Below, piece after piece: positions 61,766 through 64,000 of a stretch of DNA of 64,000 nt (position 1 is the stretch's first letter; each line of letters starts with the position of its first letter). A program made the position numbers and the translations under genes. Below the pieces are notes generated by a model that ran no database searches, was not told the DNA's origin, and saw nothing but the letters and a program-made list of their open reading frames with translations. The DNA comes from Flectonema sp. DT1601 (Eukaryota > Euglenozoa > Diplonemea > Diplonemida > Diplonemidae), in the NCBI GenBank assembly GCA_964019425.1, contig OZ025811.1:310001-374000 (forward strand), read 5' to 3'.

Positions 61766-63583
61766 CTACAGACCAGCATCTGCTGTCAACTCTAAAAGGG
61801 CTTGGACTTGGTAACGAAGCTTACGAACAACTCCACGAGGACCAGCTATTTTAAACGCCTTTTGAATTGTGAAGGCTGCGCGATCTATCTGTCGAGCTCT
61901 CCTTTCAGGGAGAATAGCATGCAGGTATCTAGTACGAAGAAATGATTGAATAATCGTCGCATATTCGTCTTGGATTCTCCGATACAGACGGGCCTTATGA
62001 TCAGCTCGAACAACAGAAACTTCACATCTAGCTTTGTATATTAACCAGCGGTATTGAATAGAACGAGCCGCGTTGAATTCATATTCCTCTCGATATTGAG
62101 CAAGGCGAAGTTCACGGCTGCGTTTCGTGATTTGATGTGCTTTTATAGAGCGGAACTTTCCCTGGATAATCCTTGCTGAGATGTTCTGAAGGTGTTCTTC
62201 TCGTCGACGATTTGCGTCATAACGGGCCCTGATTACTAATCGTTTTGATAAATAAACTCTCGCAGAGCATTGAATGACTCTACACGCTTCTTGATCCCTA
62301 AGTGTGATTGCTGTAATTAATGCTTCACGTTTTGTCTTTCGTAATTGTAAGGTCTGAAGGTACCACAAAGCAATAGTCCTCACAGCTGTTGTTTGTTGTC
62401 TTTTGAGTTCATCCGCCTGAACTTGTCGTCTGCATTGCAACTCCTTCTTAGCAAGATGCACTCGGAAGTTCTTTTGTATGAGGGTTGCCTCTGTAACAGA
62501 ATCTTTAAACTGTTGGAGCACCAACTGCTTTGGAGACAATAACAATGACTGGCGAGCTGCTGTGATGGTCTTGGTAACAAATCTCCTAAAGAAACCAATA
62601 ATAACAGTAGCTGCATGTTGTGATAAGTGTTGTTTTGATTCTGTACTTCTCTTTACAGTTAAGATATCTCTAACTCTAGCAGCAAGGAACTTTTTATAAC
62701 ATAATGATATCGTAATCGCTGACCTATGGTGACGTTGTTTTCGATCTATCGAAACCTTTCTGTACCATCGAACAAGTTGTTGACCTTTTCTCTCTCGTTG
62801 TCGGATCTTAGCGAACCACAACACATCAGTTTCATATAACTTCTTCATCAAAACTCTACTTCTGTAGAGAGCTCTGAGTACTACTGTTGCTGCGTGTTGT
62901 TCTTCAGCTTTTTGTTGTTTAAGTCTGTTGTCGGTTCTTAGTTGTTGATATTCACGTTTGACAACAAACATTCTCCAAACAGGTTGAATTACTACCGCTA
63001 CTTTATTGGCGCAATTGAAGCCGCCCAGACGGGAGATGAGGGAGAGCTCCCAAGTTCGTTTTGTGTATTGACGTTCAAGTGATCTTTCCGAGAGAAGTAT
63101 TTTCTTATGAGAACATTCACGAAGACTTCTACCAATAGAAACTCTACAGCGAGAGATATAACTCCGAAATGCACACTGTATTGCGAGAGCGGCTTCATGA
63201 TGTCTGTGAGTTTCTCTTTTCCAACAAGAAAGCCATCTCTTTACTTCATAACTTCTTGACCCTGGTTTATTAGTACGAGGTGGTGTTGCTCTTGCTCGTA
63301 TGGGAGGTCGTGGTATTATTATTTCCGTAGCCGCCTTGTCGTGATTACTGGAGTGCTGTTCTTGCTCTTCTCTGATCTCTTTTCGTTTTCGATATTCTTT
63401 TATTAGTTTATTTGCATTGTCTACTATTGGTTTACCGTAATCACAACATATAGTCGCTCCAATTAACTGGTTGTACCTCTCCACGTAGTTGTATCGACGA
63501 TTGCGTTCTTCTTCTGCTTGGGCAGCTTCTTGTTTATCAAACCCATATAAAGGATAATTAACAATATCGAATCTTTGGGGCAT
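61766..63583 (-). CDS. IQ-motif rich protein
   Basis: The ATG at 63583 gives 605 residues; the frame runs 20 codons further upstream but has no ATG. At least ten IQ-like motifs are spread along an Arg/Lys-rich helical protein, for example AALAIQCAFRSYISRCR, VAVVIQPVWRMFVVKRE, AATVIIGFFRRFV, SARIIQGKFRSIK, YATIIQSFLRTRYL and AAFTIQKAFKIAG. Such motifs bind calmodulin or centrin; similar proteins sit in flagella and the cytoskeleton. No motor domain is present. An acceptor-like site (TTTTTTAAAACAG) lies 18 nt before the ATG. Confidence 0.85.
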   Translation of the reverse strand: MPQRFDIVNYPLYGFDKQEAAQAEEERNRRYNYVERYNQLIGATICCDYGKPIVDNANKLIKEYRKRKEIREEQEQHSSNHDKAATEIIIPRPPIRARATPPRTNKPGSRSYEVKRWLSCWKRETHRHHEAALAIQCAFRSYISRCRVSIGRSLRECSHKKILLSERSLERQYTKRTWELSLISRLGGFNCANKVAVVIQPVWRMFVVKREYQQLRTDNRLKQQKAEEQHAATVVLRALYRSRVLMKKLYETDVLWFAKIRQRERKGQQLVRWYRKVSIDRKQRHHRSAITISLCYKKFLAARVRDILTVKRSTESKQHLSQHAATVIIGFFRRFVTKTITAARQSLLLSPKQLVLQQFKDSVTEATLIQKNFRVHLAKKELQCRRQVQADELKRQQTTAVRTIALWYLQTLQLRKTKREALITAITLRDQEACRVIQCSARVYLSKRLVIRARYDANRRREEHLQNISARIIQGKFRSIKAHQITKRSRELRLAQYREEYEFNAARSIQYRWLIYKARCEVSVVRADHKARLYRRIQDEYATIIQSFLRTRYLHAILPERRARQIDRAAFTIQKAFKIAGPRGVVRKLRYQVQALLELTADAGL

Positions 63584-63722
63584 TATTCTTTTTTTTAAAA
63601 TCTGTTTTAAAAAATAGTACAATCGCGTAGATACTTTATGCAAGACACAATATCGAAGTTAGTACTAATAGTTAAAAAAATGGCAATAATTCGTAGGACA
63701 ACAAAGGGAGGTATTTAGGGGA

Positions 63723-64000
63723 CTACGGTAACTGCAGAACACGCGTTGTAGTTAAAACCCTCGCTAGTTGAACAGCAGAGATTAATATTCCATACTTCAC
63801 ATTAAGACATTCATATCCAATCTCAGAAATATCACCTTTCTGAATACCATCATTAATCAACAGAAGTGGCGGAGCAGGTGGAGCAGTAGACGTATGACTC
63901 AACCACAAACCTATATTATATATCGACCTATCAATCTCCTCTGTAGCAACATCATAAGTAATTCCCTGATTTAAACAAATCCGTACCAGTAACCCATATA
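63723..64000 (-). CDS. C-terminal end of an unknown protein (5' part outside window)
   Basis: A minus-strand frame is open from the window edge to a TAG at 63723 and codes about 90 residues (including VRICLNQGITYDV, IYNIGLWLSHTST and PPAPPLLLINDG). It continues the one-strand gene order and has protein-like composition. I do not recognise the family. Confidence 0.5.
   Translation of the reverse strand, partial: YGLLVRICLNQGITYDVATEEIDRSIYNIGLWLSHTSTAPPAPPLLLINDGIQKGDISEIGYECLNVKYGILISAVQLARVLTTTRVLQLP

Overview
The window is nuclear DNA of a flagellated protist, most likely a euglenozoan or close relative. Three observations point that way. Every gene I can defend lies on the minus strand. 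Most start codons follow a pyrimidine-rich tract ending in AG by 0-45 nt, as at a spliced-leader acceptor. A gene at 51.3-52.5 kb has the architecture and key residues of BILBO1, the flagellar pocket collar protein of trypanosomes. A kinesin-3, a FAM227-like protein and an IQ-motif protein also suggest a flagellum. Conventional GT-AG introns are present in one gene, so this is not a typical intron-less trypanosomatid. Non-coding DNA is AT-rich with many long poly(A) and poly(T) tracts.

Left part (1-26.3 kb): a tandem array of a large gene encoding a secreted protein of about 1,450 residues with a signal peptide and WD/propeller-like repeats. Three bodies are present (1-2804, cut by the window edge; 10010-14365; 21875-26236), spaced 11.6-11.9 kb apart. 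There is also a 5'-truncated copy (18199-19690) and two fragments of the original 3' end (7846-8134, 20612-20935). The bodies are nearly identical but differ in a mosaic cassette around residues 495-602, in scattered sites shared in conflicting patterns, and in their C-terminus. Two bodies have lost the acidic tail and instead run into spacer DNA encoding a hydrophobic tail. The spacers are scrambled sets of the same few modules, with a LINE 3' fragment, a 66-bp minisatellite and a possible structured RNA. Homology ends at about 26,313.

Right part (28-64 kb): a one-strand cluster of mostly single-copy genes. From right to left, in transcription order: the end of an unknown gene, an IQ-motif protein, a membrane metallophosphoesterase, a four-exon xanthine dehydrogenase/aldehyde oxidase-family enzyme with an N-terminal SH3-like domain, a cathepsin Z-like protease, the BILBO1-like protein, a prenylcysteine-esterase-like hydrolase, a large ankyrin protein, a kinesin-3, a 4-kb gene-free stretch with a MITE-like inverted repeat, a DUF924 protein, a FAM227-like protein, a tiny Cys-rich protein with a decayed copy beside it, an aspartic protease, a ubiquitin-like/ankyrin protein, an SCP2 protein, a sirtuin and a PI-specific phospholipase C. 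The genes do not form one pathway; their common orientation suggests polycistronic transcription.

The most interesting system is the array: a multicopy secreted-protein family with mosaic cassettes, exchanged C-termini and silent 3' fragments, arranged as expected for a family diversified by gene conversion. All family calls come from reading motifs; no database search was run.
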